A stretch of DNA of 17,578 bases from Bacteroidales bacterium UBA5537 (GCA_002426025.1 DINP01000036.1:8263-25840), one strand, 5' to 3'. Shown: positions 1 through 7,624, counted from the stretch's first letter. Notes: generated from the sequence alone by a model not told the origin. Program-made: numbers and translations.

Positions 1-171
1 CTTTTTATGCATGATCTCAAGATAGGATGGTTGGTAAATCCGGCAACAAATCTTCAGATTAATGCCGGAATCACCATACGGCAGGAAAGCAGCGATAAAT
101 CAGATTTTACCGGAACCCTGTTATGGTTTGGGTTGCGATCCTCATTGTTTAATCATTATTACGATTGGTAA
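1..171 (+). CDS. C-terminal end of a probable outer-membrane beta-barrel protein (5' truncated)
   Basis: Frame 1 is open from the window edge to a TAA stop at 169-171 and encodes 56 residues. The peptide shows alternating polar and hydrophobic residues typical of amphipathic beta strands (for example LQINAGITIRQ and GTLLWFGLRSSLF) and ends in the aromatic-rich HYYDW. A terminal aromatic residue after a last strand is the usual signature of outer-membrane barrels. The ending vaguely resembles Bacteroidota barrel proteins of the capsule-assembly or gliding (Wzi/RemB-like) kind, but that is recollection and the gene cannot be named from this fragment. The start and most of the protein lie outside the window. 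A 74-residue reading frame overlapping it in another phase (62-286) looks like a shadow. Confidence 0.6.
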   Translation, partial: LFMHDLKIGWLVNPATNLQINAGITIRQESSDKSDFTGTLLWFGLRSSLFNHYYDW

Positions 172-335
172 TCAGCTTATCAGGCTTCACTTTGCTGGTG
201 ACATTATGGATTGGTTTAAAATGCTTGTAATCCAGATATTTCAAGATGTTGATGAATTTAATTTGTCATTCCAATTCTGTATATAGGTTTTAGTTATTCA
301 AATCATTTTTATCTTTATCGGAGAATTTTATATTG

Positions 336-1346
336 ATGAAACTTACATTAAAGCAATTGTTTCTGCATGCGCTTTTTTTGTTGCTGATTATCTCTTGCTT
401 TCAGGCAATATTGTTTTTATTTCCAACTGATGACTACAGTACTTTCTGTCCGGTCAGATTGTTGGCTGTTTTTATCATGTGTAGTATTGCGTTGGTTCAT
501 AATCTATTGTTTAACAGGTATTTAAAGAAGAAAAAACAATGGGGTATTTATTTGGGTTCAACATCGGTACTTCTGTTGTTCAGCTGGCTATTATTGGCTC
601 TGCTTTCTCCTTTTGATTATTCTGACGGAAACTTTTCAACTGCATTATTGCCCTCACTTGGAATTGTAATCTTTTTTATTCTGGCGGGTCTGGCGTTGAA
701 TGCAATTTACCTGCTTCTGTCAGAAAAGAGCACCTATCTTGAGAACCAAGTGATTATGAAGCAGTTGGAGCTGGATTATCTTAAAAATCAATTAAATCCG
801 CACTTTCTGTTTAACAGCCTGAACAATGTCGCAGCAACAATTCAGGTAGATACTGAACTGGCTCTCAATTACATTTATACTCTTTCGTCGCTTTTGCGCT
901 ATCAGGTTGAGAGTTCTGGCAAAGAGTTTGTATCTCTGGCCGAAGAGAATTTCTTTATAGAAAGTTTTCTTGGTATAGAAGAAGTTCGTCTGGGTGATCG
1001 ATGTGAGCTTAGTTTTGATACGGAACTATCAAATCCCGGCGAAAATATACCTCCCATGCTCTTACAACCTTTCGTCGAAAGAGCCATCAAACAGGGTAGT
1101 TGTCTTTCGCAGAAATCGGTTGTAAAAATTAACTTACGAGAAAATGATAAGGAGTTGTTTTTATTAACCAAAAGCCTGATTCCACTCAAACCGGCCAATG
1201 GACAGGACAGCGAAATTATGTTCGAGAATGCCAAAAGAAGACTTCAATTGTTTTATCCTTCATCGCATCGCATTATAAGCGAGCGGGTTAACGGGTACTA
1301 TGAAACAAGCTTATTTATTGATCTTACGAGTTTCAAAAAGAATTAA
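336..1346 (+). CDS. LytS/YehU-family sensor histidine kinase with degenerate ATP-binding motifs
   Basis: 336 residues. The N-terminal half holds four hydrophobic segments (about 7-29, 42-57, 71-90, 104-127), so it should sit in the inner membrane. A short helical linker leads to a His_kinase (PF06580-type) domain with an intact H-box, NQLNPHFLFNSLNN, placing the phospho-acceptor at His156. The ATP-binding part is abnormal. The N-box, normally PxLLQPLVENAIKHG in this family, reads PMLLQPFVERAIKQG, so the key Asn is Arg249. The Gly-rich GxGIGLxN stretch before the terminal RLxLxYP motif has become SEIMFENAKRRLQLFYP. Autophosphorylation may therefore be lost. ATG at 336 was preferred to the TTG at 333; a weak GGAG lies 12 bases upstream. 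The response regulator starts 10 bases after the stop, so the two form an operon. The fold call is secure; the ligand is unknown. Confidence 0.88.
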   Translation: MKLTLKQLFLHALFLLLIISCFQAILFLFPTDDYSTFCPVRLLAVFIMCSIALVHNLLFNRYLKKKKQWGIYLGSTSVLLLFSWLLLALLSPFDYSDGNFSTALLPSLGIVIFFILAGLALNAIYLLLSEKSTYLENQVIMKQLELDYLKNQLNPHFLFNSLNNVAATIQVDTELALNYIYTLSSLLRYQVESSGKEFVSLAEENFFIESFLGIEEVRLGDRCELSFDTELSNPGENIPPMLLQPFVERAIKQGSCLSQKSVVKINLRENDKELFLLTKSLIPLKPANGQDSEIMFENAKRRLQLFYPSSHRIISERVNGYYETSLFIDLTSFKKN

Positions 1347-1356
1347 CTGACACATT

Positions 1357-2106
1357 ATGAGCGATATAACCGAAATTACAGACAGAAAGCTACGTTGCCT
1401 TGTTGTTGATGATGAGCAGCCGGCTCAATGGGTACTGAGCAACTTTATCAATCAGACCGCGTCCCTTGAATTAATTGCCTGCGCTTACGATGGCATAGAA
1501 GCTGCTAAAATTATCGAAGAAAAAGGGATTGATCTTCTGTTTCTCGATATTAACCTTCCGGGAATGGGAGGGCTTGAGATGCTGAATAACCTCAAAGAAC
1601 AGCCTATGGTTATATTTACCACTGCATTTTCATCCTATGCGGTAAATAGTTTCGAGTACAACGTTGTTGATTATCTGGTTAAACCAATAAGCCGTGAACT
1701 ATTCGACAGGGCAGTGAATCGTGCTTTTGACCGGATTAGGCCTGGGCAGAACAGCCAGGAAGATGAAGTACGGGACAAGGCTCAATTGGTTGAAGTAAAT
1801 ACCGGTGGCGATTTCGAATTTATTGAAGCCGGTAAAATTATGTATATTCAGAGTTATGGTAATTACGTTAAGGTGTTTACAACCAACAAAATGATTCTTG
1901 GCACTTCCACAACTCATAAGATGTATAAGAGCCTTCCCAAATCACTGTTCATAAGAATTCATAAATCTTATATAGTTAATAAGGATTATATTGGCACATA
2001 CAATAATTCAGCTTTAATCGTTGATAAAGAGAAGCTTCCTATTGGTATATCTTATAGGCAGTCGGTAATCAGCCGACTCGAAATGCTGAGCAAGACTAAA
2101 AAGTAA
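1357..2106 (+). CDS. LytTR-family response regulator
   Basis: 249 residues. Residues 12-125 form a receiver domain with the acidic pair Asp18/Asp19, the phospho-acceptor Asp64 (LFLDINLPGM), Thr88 and the conserved Lys109 in YLVKP. Residues about 143-245 form a LytTR DNA-binding domain, recognisable from the SLFIRIHKSYIVNKDYI block and the C-terminal LPIGISYR. Known members of this family bind direct repeats upstream of target genes and are activated by a cognate LytS-type kinase. All receiver residues needed for phosphorylation are present, in contrast with the degraded kinase immediately upstream, so another kinase or a small phosphodonor might act on it. It is the second gene of the operon. 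No canonical terminator follows; a short inverted repeat, TTCAAC/GTTGAA (2151-2166), lacks a T run. Confidence 0.93.
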   Translation: MSDITEITDRKLRCLVVDDEQPAQWVLSNFINQTASLELIACAYDGIEAAKIIEEKGIDLLFLDINLPGMGGLEMLNNLKEQPMVIFTTAFSSYAVNSFEYNVVDYLVKPISRELFDRAVNRAFDRIRPGQNSQEDEVRDKAQLVEVNTGGDFEFIEAGKIMYIQSYGNYVKVFTTNKMILGTSTTHKMYKSLPKSLFIRIHKSYIVNKDYIGTYNNSALIVDKEKLPIGISYRQSVISRLEMLSKTKK

Positions 2107-2197
2107 AGCATAGAATTACACCGGCCAAAATGCCTTTCCAGATTCCTGTATTCAACTGTTGTTGAAAAGTAACACATTGTTATGATATTTGTAAGCC

Positions 2198-2226
2198 TTG
2201 CTGCTACGATAAATTCACTATATTTG
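2198..2226 (+). promoter_or_regulatory. Predicted Bacteroidota-type promoter for upp
   Basis: A -33 TTG (2198-2200) and a -7 TATATTTG (2219-2226), which matches TAnnTTTG exactly, are separated by 18 bases. The ATG of upp lies 50 bases after the box, which leaves a leader of roughly 40 bases. The call rests on consensus matching only. Confidence 0.6.
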
Positions 2227-2276
2227 CGGGGTTATACAGGTGATATCCTTGTTTTTCAGGAATTAAGCAAAAGGTT

Positions 2277-2927
2277 ATGGTAAAAAATCTGGGCGCACAG
2301 CCATCGGTATTCAATCAGTTTATAGCCGAACTTCGTGATGCGGTCATTCAACAGGATAGCTTTCGTTTCCGCTATAATATGGAACGGATGGGTGCCATTT
2401 TTGCTTATGAAATCAGCCGGCAGTTGGAATATGAAACAAAAGAAGTTGTTACTCCGCTTGGAGTAGCTGAAGTGCCTCTTTTGAAAGCTTATCCGGTGCT
2501 TGCTACCATTCTGAGAGCCGGACTTCCGGTACACCGCGGTATGCTGAGCGTTTTTGATAAATCGGAAAATGCATTTGTTTCTGCATATCGCAAACACAGC
2601 AAAGACGGACGTTTCGATATTCAGGTTGAATACGTCTCCTGCCCCGACCTCACCGATCGTATTGTAATTCTTTCCGATCCAATGCTTGCCACTGGTGCCT
2701 CACTTGTGCTGAGTTATAAATCGCTTCTTGCAAAAGGAAAACCCAAACACACCCACATCGTTACATTAATCGCAAGTACGCAGGGTATTGAACACGTTAA
2801 ACGCAGCCTTTCATCCGAAGATGTTACAATTTGGGTGGGAGCTATTGATGATGAACTAACTGCCCAGGCATACATTGTTCCAGGTCTTGGCGATGCTGGC
2901 GATCTGGCATTTGGAAATAAAATATAG
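2277..2927 (+). CDS. upp: Uracil phosphoribosyltransferase
   Basis: 216 residues, normal length for the family. The enzyme makes UMP from uracil and PRPP in pyrimidine salvage, in the cytoplasm. The PRPP-binding loop reads VILSDPMLATGAS (about 130-142). The C-terminal uracil-recognition segment YIVPGLGDAGDLAFG (199-213) is intact, and ILRAGLPVHRG (78-88) matches the family's ILRAGL motif. The gene appears to be a single transcription unit, with a promoter match upstream and a hairpin terminator 31 bases after the stop. The start is the ATG at 2277, preceded by a purine-rich AAAAGG. It is unrelated in function to the two-component genes before it. Confidence 0.95.
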   Translation: MVKNLGAQPSVFNQFIAELRDAVIQQDSFRFRYNMERMGAIFAYEISRQLEYETKEVVTPLGVAEVPLLKAYPVLATILRAGLPVHRGMLSVFDKSENAFVSAYRKHSKDGRFDIQVEYVSCPDLTDRIVILSDPMLATGASLVLSYKSLLAKGKPKHTHIVTLIASTQGIEHVKRSLSSEDVTIWVGAIDDELTAQAYIVPGLGDAGDLAFGNKI

Positions 2928-2958
2928 ATTTTCCGAAAATATTTTTTCGTACAAAAGT

Positions 2959-2996
2959 TTAAGGCAGGGCAGAAATGTTCTGCCTTAATTATTTCT
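2959..2996 (+). terminator. Intrinsic terminator after upp
   Basis: The inverted repeat TTAAGGCAG (2959-2967) and CTGCCTTAA (2980-2988) is a perfect 9-base-pair stem around a 12-base loop. It is followed by the T-rich TTATTTCT. Its position just downstream of the upp stop fits termination of that gene. The symmetric A/T flanks could also make it work on the other strand. Confidence 0.7.
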
Positions 2997-3311
2997 GGGC
3001 TTACGGGCGGTTCATTATTAGCTGTGGCGAAGTATGTTATTAAACTACGATCAAAAAATTACTGCTACCAAACCATTTTACCATCAGGTCTCACGAAAGA
3101 TTTATAATGAATATTGCAGGAGATGAGTTCTGACAGATGGTGTATATAACAAAATTGGTGCTGATTGGTGTATTAGCGTTTCAGAAGCAACAAAACCCCG
3201 GCACCTTTATTTACGAATCTGCAAGATTCTGAGAGTTTATGCAGCCCAACATTTATAGTACTACCTCATGATTAAACTGAAAAATGCGTAAGTTTGTAAA
3301 AAATACGACCA
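2997..3311. other. Intergenic region upstream of the MacB-like permease
   Basis: I see no credible gene here. Two possible regulatory elements stand out. The first is a perfect 6-base inverted repeat with a 3-base centre, GAATCTGCAAGATTC (3215-3229). The second is a TAAGTTTG match to the Bacteroidota -7 box (3289-3296). No TTG lies at the right distance upstream of that box, and it sits only 15 bases before the ATG at 3312, so a transcript from it would have a leader of about 9 bases. A short reading frame starting at 3284 runs through the permease in another phase and is a shadow. Confidence 0.5.
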
Positions 3312-4553
3312 ATGACCGGCCTGGTAAAAGAAAATATCAGAATATCGCTCGATTCTATCAGAAGCCATTTGCTCAGGAGTGCACTTACGGTGCTGATCAT
3401 TGCTTTTGGAATTATGGCCCTTGTTGGGATACTTACTTCTATAGATGCGATCAAATATTACCTTACCGAGAATTTTACCATGATGGGGGCCAACACCTTC
3501 ACCATCCGTAACCGAAGTATGCGGGTTCAGATGGGTAACAAAAACTCATTGCCCAAATATTTCAGGGAGATAACCTGGGAAGAGGCTATGGATTTTAAAG
3601 AAAGTTATACTTTCCCAGCCTATACTTCGGTGTTTACCTTTGCTACCCATACAGCTACACTCAAATATGGTTCTGAAAAGACAAATCCCAATGTTCCGGT
3701 GATTGGTTCAGATGAGAATTATGTGGCAACTTCTGGTAATGAGATTGAGCGGGGCCGTAATATTTCACCTGCCGAAGTGCTCTCCAGTTCCCATGTGGCA
3801 GTTATTGGCGCCGATCTGGTTACTAAATTATTCGGAACCGGGGTTGATCCTGTTGACAGAATTGTAAGTATTGGTTCAGGAAAATACAGGATTATCGGAG
3901 TATTGAAAGCGAAAGGCTCAAGTCTGGGGTTTAATCCCGATAATATCTGCATTCTGCCTATCACAAACGTGAAACAGGCTTTTTCAAGACCTAATATGTC
4001 GTTTTCACTGAATGTTATGGCCGCTGACCCAACCACCCTCGATGCAGCCATTGGCGAAGCAACTGGCTTGTTCAGGGTGATCCGTAAATTGCGTGTTGAC
4101 GAAGAAGATAGTTTTGATCTGGCCAAAAGCGATAACCTTTCGGAAATGCTTTTCGATAACCTGAAATATCTGCGATATGCTGCCACAATTATCGGAATCA
4201 TTACCCTGATTGGTGCTGCCATTGGTTTGATGAACATTATGCTGGTTTCAGTAACCGAAAGGACTCGCGAAATCGGAGTCAGGATGGCGCTTGGAGCCAA
4301 CCGTCGCACCATCCGCAATCAGTTTCTTACCGAGGCTATAGTTATTGGTCAGATTGGTGGTGTTGTTGGAATAATCTTTGGTATTGGCATTGGGAACATT
4401 CTCTCTTTTATTATAGGATCGGGATTTATTGTACCCTGGGCCTGGATTACCCTGGGGGTTGTGCTTTGTTTCTTTGTAGCGGTGGTGTCTGGATTTATAC
4501 CAGCTTCCCGAGCCTCGCGCCTCGACCCTGTTGAATCGCTGCGATACGAATAA
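3312..4553 (+). CDS. MacB-type ABC transporter permease
   Basis: 413 residues with the full MacB-type permease layout. TM1 spans about 23-45. A large periplasmic MacB_PCD domain covers about 46-285. The C-terminal FtsX domain has TM helices at about 288-312, 338-368 and 375-397. The cytoplasmic coupling loop VTERTREIGVRMALGA (314-329) and the ending PASRASRLDPVESLRYE are diagnostic of the family. Relatives act as mechanotransmission permeases for export of lipoproteins, peptides or drugs and need a MacB/LolD-type ATPase. No ATPase or membrane-fusion gene is adjacent, so its partner must be encoded elsewhere. The next gene starts 19 bases after its stop, which suggests cotranscription. The substrate cannot be read from the sequence. 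ATG at 3312 places TM1 at the usual distance from the N-terminus. Confidence 0.92.
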   Translation: MTGLVKENIRISLDSIRSHLLRSALTVLIIAFGIMALVGILTSIDAIKYYLTENFTMMGANTFTIRNRSMRVQMGNKNSLPKYFREITWEEAMDFKESYTFPAYTSVFTFATHTATLKYGSEKTNPNVPVIGSDENYVATSGNEIERGRNISPAEVLSSSHVAVIGADLVTKLFGTGVDPVDRIVSIGSGKYRIIGVLKAKGSSLGFNPDNICILPITNVKQAFSRPNMSFSLNVMAADPTTLDAAIGEATGLFRVIRKLRVDEEDSFDLAKSDNLSEMLFDNLKYLRYAATIIGIITLIGAAIGLMNIMLVSVTERTREIGVRMALGANRRTIRNQFLTEAIVIGQIGGVVGIIFGIGIGNILSFIIGSGFIVPWAWITLGVVLCFFVAVVSGFIPASRASRLDPVESLRYE

Positions 4554-4572
4554 AACCCTGAGTCATTCGCTT

Positions 4573-5904
4573 ATGGAATTTGAACTGCTGATTTATAGTG
4601 AGAAAATTACCCCCAGGGTTCAATATATCACAAACCTTATCTTGGGCGATATTCTGGGTGTTAAGTTTTCATTAACCAGTAATATCGCTGATTATGAAGG
4701 ATTTGATGGTGCCAGAATCGCATACCATAGTCAGCAGCTTGTTCAGGGTAAAGAGCTTATCATCATTCCTTCGGGACTGTTGACCGAAAAAGGAATCAAT
4801 AGCCACCAGTTGAATTTTATTGATTATGATTACTCAAGGGCATTTTTCACTGTTTACAGCAAACTTTCGCCCATACCTTTTGATCTTTTTTCTGCAGCAT
4901 TTTATATGGTCAGCCGCTACGAGGAGTACCTTCCGTATATGCGTGATCAACATGGCAGGTTTTCCGAAAAATCGGGAATAGCTATGCAGCAAGGATTTCA
5001 GCAGGTGCCGGTTGTTAATCGTTGGGCTCTTTCATTGAAAAATCTGCTTCAGGAAATGTTCCCGGGTTTGAAGTTTAAAACCAATGAATTTAACTTTGTC
5101 CCAACCATTGATATTGATTCTGCATGGGCCTATCAGCACAAGGGACTCATAAGAACCATCGGTGGTTTTATGAAAGATATTTCTGACATCGATTTTTCAG
5201 AGTTCAGGAAACGAACCCGTGTTTTGCTTCGGATGGAAAAAGACCCGTTCGATACTTACGATCTGATTCTTGATTTACACAGGCGATTTAATCTGAAACC
5301 ATATTTCTTTATTCTTTTTGCAGAGTATGGGTTAAACGATAAAAATGTTCCGGTTAATAACTCCAGTTTCCAAACCCTGGTAAAGTCACTTGCCGATTAT
5401 GCAAGGGTGGGAATTCATCCTTCGTATGCTTCGAACAGCAATCCGGCCCTGCTTTCCAGGGAAATTTTCAGACTTTCTCAAGTGCTAAGGGCGGAAATCA
5501 CGGTAAGCCGTCAACATTTTCTAAAACTTTCGTTGCCTGACACTTACCGGAATCTGATCAATCTGGATATTACCGATGATTTCACTATGGGATACGCTGG
5601 GCAAACCGGCTTCAGAGCTGGTATATGCTCTACCTTTAAATGGTACGATCTTGAAGCTGAAACACCGACTGAACTAAGGATTCATCCCTTTGCTCTTATG
5701 GATGGCACCCTGCGTGATTATCTGAATGTGGATGCCAGCGATGCCATGGCTCATATCCGGCCATTGATAGATCAGGTTAAAGCAGTTGACGGAACCTTTA
5801 TCAGTCTATGGCACAACGAAAGTTTCTCAAACGAAAAACGTTGGGTTAACTGGGTGGGCGTTTATGAACAGATGCTTGATTATATTTATAATGATGCGAA
5901 TTAA
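4573..5904 (+). CDS. Polysaccharide deacetylase-fold protein (DUF7033-like N-terminus)
   Basis: 443 residues from the chosen ATG. An upstream ATG at 4531 would add 14 unlikely residues and overlap the permease by 23 bases. The N-terminal part (about 1-165) resembles the domain that precedes deacetylase modules in Bacteroidota proteins (DUF7033 type, from memory). The C-terminal part has NodB-like signatures: FVPTIDIDSAW, with Asp180 and Asp182 in the position of the catalytic and metal-binding aspartates, GIHPSYAS with His282, and SLWHNESFS with His414 near the end. No signal peptide is seen, so it probably acts in the cytoplasm on an activated or lipid-linked sugar. The substrate is unknown; cell-surface glycan is a reasonable guess. 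The 19-base spacing after the permease gene suggests one operon. Confidence 0.8.
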   Translation: MEFELLIYSEKITPRVQYITNLILGDILGVKFSLTSNIADYEGFDGARIAYHSQQLVQGKELIIIPSGLLTEKGINSHQLNFIDYDYSRAFFTVYSKLSPIPFDLFSAAFYMVSRYEEYLPYMRDQHGRFSEKSGIAMQQGFQQVPVVNRWALSLKNLLQEMFPGLKFKTNEFNFVPTIDIDSAWAYQHKGLIRTIGGFMKDISDIDFSEFRKRTRVLLRMEKDPFDTYDLILDLHRRFNLKPYFFILFAEYGLNDKNVPVNNSSFQTLVKSLADYARVGIHPSYASNSNPALLSREIFRLSQVLRAEITVSRQHFLKLSLPDTYRNLINLDITDDFTMGYAGQTGFRAGICSTFKWYDLEAETPTELRIHPFALMDGTLRDYLNVDASDAMAHIRPLIDQVKAVDGTFISLWHNESFSNEKRWVNWVGVYEQMLDYIYNDAN

Positions 5905-6001
5905 TAAATGGCCTTGAAAATCTATTCGTCTCCTGTCGTTATGATATTTTCCGATTAATATAATCAACAACATAAAGAAATCCATAAACAAAGGGTATTC
6001 A

Positions 6002-6535
6002 ATGAACGAACCAGTAAAACCGGCACTTTTAGTTGATTCCGCTGAAGCGAGGTGGTTCGCCTGTTATACCAAACCGAGAGCAGAAAAGGTAACTTCCGCC
6101 AGAATAGCAGAAGCGGGTGTTGAGTGTTACCTGCCATTGCAACGCGTTCGCCGCAGATGGAGCGACCGGATGAAATGGGTAGAAGAACCGCTGATACGAT
6201 CTTATGTTTTTGTGAAAGTTAGCCGGACAAATTTCCGTAAAGTATTATTTATAGAGGGTTTTTTGAGGTTTATAACATTTGAAAACAAGGCCGTACCGAT
6301 TCCCGATTCTCAGATAGAAGCATTGCACATATTGCTGGGCGCGGATATAGAAGTGGAAGTTACGACCGAGAACTTTGAACCAGGTAAAAAGGTTGAGGTA
6401 ATCAGCGGCCAATTGATCGGATTAAAAGGCGAATTGGTTGAAAAAAGAGGCAGCAAAAAGGTTCTGGTCCGCCTCGGCGAAATCGGCCATGGAATTCTGG
6501 TCACCATTGATGTAAAACTACTGGAGAAGGTTTGA
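6002..6535 (+). CDS. UpxY-family NusG-like transcription antiterminator
   Basis: 177 residues, the typical size for UpxY proteins. The NusG N-terminal domain runs from WFACYTKPRAEK (18-29) through ECYLPLQRVRRRWSDRMKW and the SYVFVKV strand (67-73) to about residue 112. A KOW domain follows, with FEPGKKVEVISGQLIGLKG (125-143). UpxY proteins of Bacteroides bind RNA polymerase and prevent early termination in the leader of the capsular polysaccharide operon they head. They differ from housekeeping NusG, which normally sits beside secE and rplK; none of these is here. No glycosyltransferase or capsule gene follows within the window, so this copy is an orphan or acts at a distance. The ATG at 6002 has an upstream AAAGGG as a possible ribosome-binding site. 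Confidence 0.88.
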   Translation: MNEPVKPALLVDSAEARWFACYTKPRAEKVTSARIAEAGVECYLPLQRVRRRWSDRMKWVEEPLIRSYVFVKVSRTNFRKVLFIEGFLRFITFENKAVPIPDSQIEALHILLGADIEVEVTTENFEPGKKVEVISGQLIGLKGELVEKRGSKKVLVRLGEIGHGILVTIDVKLLEKV

Positions 6536-6695
6536 TGTTTTGGTTGCTATTGAATATTGGAATTTTGGAATATTGTGGTTTACAAAGCCAATTTACTTTA
6601 GACTTTTTACCTTTAGCTTAAACCTTTGTGCTCCTCCGAAACCTATCGATTAACCCATTCTCTTTTTGTTAATGTTATGTTAAACCGTTAATAGC

Positions 6696-6726
6696 TTGCA
6701 TATTACATTCAATTATCGTATATTTG
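6696..6726 (+). promoter_or_regulatory. Predicted Bacteroidota-type promoter for the 264-residue membrane protein
   Basis: A -33 TTG (6696-6698) and a perfect -7 box TATATTTG (6719-6726) are spaced by 20 bases, close to the best spacing for this sigma factor. The ATG lies 26 bases after the box. Just upstream, GTTAA occurs three times (6668-6672, 6679-6683, 6687-6691). Confidence 0.65.
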
Positions 6727-6751
6727 AAAGAACATTCACAAGCCGTTTATT

Positions 6752-7546
6752 ATGAATAATTCAGGAACTTATGGGGTTTTAGTAAAGGCCATTAATGATG
6801 AGTCGTTTAGAAACAATCTGAAGACCGATTTTTATAAAACTCTTTCAACTGAAGGGATAACCGATGCTGATGAAGTGAGTATGCTGCAGATTGTCCTGAG
6901 CAGGGTAATCGGATATGATGACCTTCTGATACAAAACAATACCCTTCAGCAAACCATCAGTAATTACCAGGTTTCGCCGTTTGCCTCGGATGCTTACCGG
7001 CAGAAGATGGAGTTTTTTATGACCGATCAGCTCGAAACAACCAGGCAGACGTCAAATGGATTTAAGAGCGGATTGGTAGATTCTCTCCATCAGATCAAAC
7101 AGGGTTTCAGATCGGCCATGATCATGTACACCGTGGCTTTTTACGTGGGTATTGGTTTAATACTTGCCGCGGTAGTATTTGCATGGTTGGGTAAAGGATC
7201 CCTGCTGCCCATAGCCTTTGCCGGATTGGGTGTGGCTGACCTTATCGCGTACTTTATCACCAAGCCGCCGCTCGAACTGCAGAAAAGCAGGGCCAACCTG
7301 GCTCAGCTTCAAACGGCTTATTATAACTGGTTTATTGATTTGTTTAACTGGAATGCTGTTGCCAGTGGTGGAGAGACCATGATCAATCAGTATAAAATTG
7401 TTTCGGAGATGACGCTGAAGAATACCGAACGGACCATGAAAATGATTGAAGATTATTGCGAAATAGCATCCAACACCCCGGACAAAACTCCTGGTACTAA
7501 GTCAGATACTGCGGCTTCACAAAAATCTTCAGAAAATGAAGAATAA
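6752..7546 (+). CDS. Unrecognised membrane protein with a leader-like N-terminus and a central two-helix membrane hairpin
   Basis: 264 residues; I do not recognise the gene. The first 52 residues are a helical segment, LVKAINDESFRNNLKTDFY then LSTEGI...DEVSMLQ, which recalls the Nif11/NHLP leader-peptide pattern (DExFRxxLxxD...GI...E...L). This is a visual resemblance only. A basic helix (about 95-120) leads to two transmembrane helices (about 122-146 and 150-170) joined by a short GKGS turn. An amphipathic Gln- and aromatic-rich helix follows, KPPLELQKSRANLAQLQ to NWFIDLFNW (171-200). A second helical stretch (207-237) precedes a polar, probably disordered tail (240-264). The hairpin plus following helix vaguely recalls the two-TM regions associated with TRADD-N-like signalling proteins, a low-confidence idea. 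It seems monocistronic, with its own promoter and a hairpin after the stop. Confidence 0.8.
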   Translation: MNNSGTYGVLVKAINDESFRNNLKTDFYKTLSTEGITDADEVSMLQIVLSRVIGYDDLLIQNNTLQQTISNYQVSPFASDAYRQKMEFFMTDQLETTRQTSNGFKSGLVDSLHQIKQGFRSAMIMYTVAFYVGIGLILAAVVFAWLGKGSLLPIAFAGLGVADLIAYFITKPPLELQKSRANLAQLQTAYYNWFIDLFNWNAVASGGETMINQYKIVSEMTLKNTERTMKMIEDYCEIASNTPDKTPGTKSDTAASQKSSENEE

Positions 7547-7587
7547 TTAAGTTGTAGAATTTTAATTGATTGGAGTTCTGTTAATTG

Positions 7588-7624
7588 AATCTTCTTGATT
7601 TGCAATAGAAGATTTTAATTTATC
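7588..7624 (+). terminator. Probable terminator between convergent genes
   Basis: AATCTTCT (7588-7595) and AGAAGATT (7607-7614) form a perfect 8-base-pair stem around an 11-base loop, followed by TTAATTTATC. It lies 41 bases after the stop of the 264-residue protein and ends right at the stop codon of the minus-strand peptidase (7615-7617). The stem is AT-rich and the T run is interrupted, so strength is uncertain. It could serve both convergent genes. Confidence 0.5.

Noticed and set aside
62..286. 74-codon plus-strand frame at the left edge
   Set aside because: It overlaps in another phase the C-terminal barrel fragment, which has the better protein pattern, and its peptide is not domain-like.
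310..317. TATCTTTA before the histidine kinase gene as a -7 promoter box
   Set aside because: It differs from TAnnTTTG in the last base and has no TTG at the -33 position; too weak to annotate.
2151..2166. Hairpin TTCAAC-tgtt-GTTGAA after the response regulator as a terminator
   Set aside because: The stem is only 6 pairs and there is no T run downstream, so a terminator call is not supported.
3719..4318. Long minus-strand frame (199 codons) opposite the permease gene
   Set aside because: It lies wholly within a well-supported permease gene and its peptide lacks family motifs; it is a shadow of the plus-strand codon use.
4531..4572. Extended start of the deacetylase gene overlapping the permease gene
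   Set aside because: The added 14 residues (MNRCDTNKTLSHSL) look like out-of-frame permease sequence, while the ATG at 4573 begins a strand-like MEFELLIYSE.
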